Part shown: in pieces, positions 5,624-6,589 of the stretch | Numbering within the stretch: position 1 is the stretch's first letter | Layout: every line of letters begins with the position of its first letter | Assembly: GCA_964475215.1 (NCBI GenBank) | Contig: CAYYVT010000002.1 | Coordinates: 1-6,589, forward strand | Length of the DNA stretch: 6,589 nucleotides | Direction of reading: 5' to 3' | Origin: DATKKG01 sp964475215 | Lineage (GTDB): Archaea; Thermoproteota; Nitrososphaeria; Conexivisphaerales; DTJL01 | Program-made: the position numbers and the translations under genes | The notes under the pieces: model-generated | What the model was told of the DNA's origin: nothing | The model's input: the letters and a program-made list of their open reading frames with translations, nothing else | Databases searched by the model: none

Positions 5624-5625
5624 AG

Positions 5626-6354
5626 ATGAACCTGATAGACGAAAACGGGCTGAGGATTGACGGGCGTAAGCTCGACGAACTCAGGCCCGTCAAGATCGAA
5701 GTCGGCGTGCTAAAGAACGCCGATGGATCCGCATATATCGAGTGGGGGAAGAACAAGATCTTCGCAGCGGTGCACGGCCCCAAGGAATGCCACCCGAAGC
5801 ACATCGCAATGGCCGACAGGGCCGTCCTGAAGTGCAGGTACCACATGGCCCCGTTCTCCGTCCCTGACAGGAAGACCCCGGCGCCGTCGAGGCGCGAAAT
5901 CGAGCTCTCCAAGGTCATAAGGGAGGCGCTTACGCCAGCCCTGATACTCGAGGAGTACCCTCGCACGGCCATAGAAATCTACGTAGAGATCCTGACCTCG
6001 GATGGAGGCTCCAGGGCCGCAAGCATCACAGCCGCCGCAGCCGCCCTGGCGGACGCCGGCATAACCATGAGGGACATGGTGGTGTCCGTGGCCGCCGGCA
6101 AGGCCCAGGACAAGCTCATCCTGGACCTCTGCGACGAAGAGGACAAGGAGGGTCAGGTGGACCTTCCCGTAGCCTACATGCCAAACATGGACCAAGTCAC
6201 GCTCCTGCAGATGGACGGGCACCTAACAAGGGAGGAGTTCGAGACGGCTTTCAACATGGCCAAAGAGGCGTGCAAGAAGGTCTACCAGATCCAGAGGGAG
6301 GCCGTCATCAGCAGATACTTTGGCGGCTCCACTCCGAAGAGCAAGGAGGCCTAG
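5626..6354 (+). CDS. rrp41: Exosome complex exonuclease Rrp41 (catalytic RNase PH-like subunit)
   Basis: Catalytic subunit of the archaeal exosome. With Rrp42 it forms the hexameric ring that degrades RNA 3'-5' by phosphorolysis and can add heteropolymeric tails. The predicted protein is 242 residues from ATG 5626; a TTG at 5620 would add two. The RNase PH fold starts at LRIDGRKLDELRP (9-21). Active-site features are intact. Arg89-Arg90 in APSRREIELSKV correspond to the RNA/phosphate-binding arginine pair of Sulfolobus Rrp41. TSDGGSRAASITAA (124-137) is the phosphate loop region. Asp173 and Asp179, six residues apart in DEEDKEGQVDLPVA, match the catalytic acidic pair. It is therefore expected to be active, unlike Rrp42. 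The gene begins 2 nt after the rrp4 stop and is followed 3 nt later by rrp42, so translation is probably coupled. Confidence 0.96.
   Translation: MNLIDENGLRIDGRKLDELRPVKIEVGVLKNADGSAYIEWGKNKIFAAVHGPKECHPKHIAMADRAVLKCRYHMAPFSVPDRKTPAPSRREIELSKVIREALTPALILEEYPRTAIEIYVEILTSDGGSRAASITAAAAALADAGITMRDMVVSVAAGKAQDKLILDLCDEEDKEGQVDLPVAYMPNMDQVTLLQMDGHLTREEFETAFNMAKEACKKVYQIQREAVISRYFGGSTPKSKEA
6345..6349 (+). promoter_or_regulatory. Shine-Dalgarno site of rrp42
   Basis: GGAGG lies in the final codons of rrp41, exactly 8 nt before the TTG at 6358. This supports TTG as the rrp42 start. Confidence 0.6.
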
Positions 6355-6357
6355 AAG

Positions 6358-6589
6358 TTGTCAACTTCGTACAGGAAGGCGCTATTCGTCGATAACCTTC
6401 GAAGGGAGCAGATGCTTGAGGAGTATTCCCGGGGGAGGAGGGCCGACGGTCGAGGCCTGAGCGAATACAGAGAGCTGAAGATTCAGCCGGGCACCATGAT
6501 CAAGGCCAACGGCTCCGCGACGGTGGACCTGGGCTTCACGCGTGTGGTCGCAGGGGTCAAGGTCTCGGTGGGGACGCCCTTCCCTGACA
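6358..6589 (+). CDS. rrp42: Exosome complex component Rrp42, N-terminal part (runs off window)
   Basis: The frame opens at TTG 6358, 3 nt after the rrp41 stop, and stays open to the window end (77 complete codons). The translation begins MSTSYRKALFVDNLRREQM. It contains GRRADGRGLSEYRELKIQPG (about 26-45), then ANGSATVDLGFTRVVAGVKV (about 50-69) and VGTPFPD. This is the typical N-terminus of archaeal Rrp42, the RNase PH-like ring subunit that lacks its own active site but is required for Rrp41 activity and RNA binding. The N-terminal helical extension before the RADGR motif distinguishes Rrp42 from Rrp41. Gene order rrp4-rrp41-rrp42 is the conserved archaeal arrangement. The C-terminal two thirds lie outside the window. 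Confidence 0.93.
   Translation, partial: MSTSYRKALFVDNLRREQMLEEYSRGRRADGRGLSEYRELKIQPGTMIKANGSATVDLGFTRVVAGVKVSVGTPFPD

Noticed and set aside
5620..5625. TTG at 5620 as rrp41 start
   Set aside because: It is only 2 nt from the GGAGGAG site. The ATG at 5626 has the proper 8-nt spacing and loses only two residues.

Overview
This is an archaeal chromosomal segment. It carries a 20S proteasome alpha subunit, an archaeal SBDS protein and the exosome genes rrp4-rrp41-rrp42. Every gene except the first is preceded by an archaeal-type TATA box or sits close behind another gene. An Arg tRNA gene carries a short intron with a bulge-helix-bulge (BHB) fold, an archaeal hallmark. The intron's unusual site (29/30), the frequent TTG/GTG starts and the apparently leaderless genes suggest the TACK lineage, possibly a Nitrososphaeria-type organism. 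That placement is an inference and is weaker than the call of Archaea.

Layout: (1) 1-505, plus strand, is the C-terminal part of a membrane-anchored, cysteine-bearing extracytoplasmic protein of unknown function. (2) 506-704 is non-coding, with one perfect 7-bp hairpin. (3) 705-797, minus strand, is tRNA-Arg(TCG) with a 17-nt intron and its own TATA box. (4) About 850-1965, minus strand, is citrate synthase, and (5) about 2048-3079, minus strand, is an MtnA-type S-methyl-5-thioribose-1-phosphate isomerase. Both appear to be leaderless genes starting at TTG about 30 nt after a TATA box. (6) 3080-3301 is a divergent intergenic region with two CTTCGAAGG palindromes, one beside each TATA box. (7) 3302-4045, plus strand, is psmA. 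(8) 4127 to the window end, plus strand, is the tightly packed unit SBDS-rrp4-rrp41-rrp42, with its own strong TATA box and rrp42 cut by the window edge.

The right half is the conserved archaeal proteasome/exosome neighbourhood. SBDS acts in 60S-type ribosome maturation. Rrp4 is the RNA-binding cap of the exosome, and Rrp41 and Rrp42 form its RNase PH ring. PsmA forms the gated outer rings of the 20S proteasome. The left half holds unrelated central-metabolism genes: citrate synthase (TCA or biosynthetic citrate) and MtnA (methylthioadenosine salvage). I do not see a wholly new multi-gene system. The most distinctive element is the intron-containing tRNA-Arg, which has a non-canonical intron site, a relaxed BHB and C in place of the near-invariant T55. 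The start-site evidence and the paired palindromes come next.
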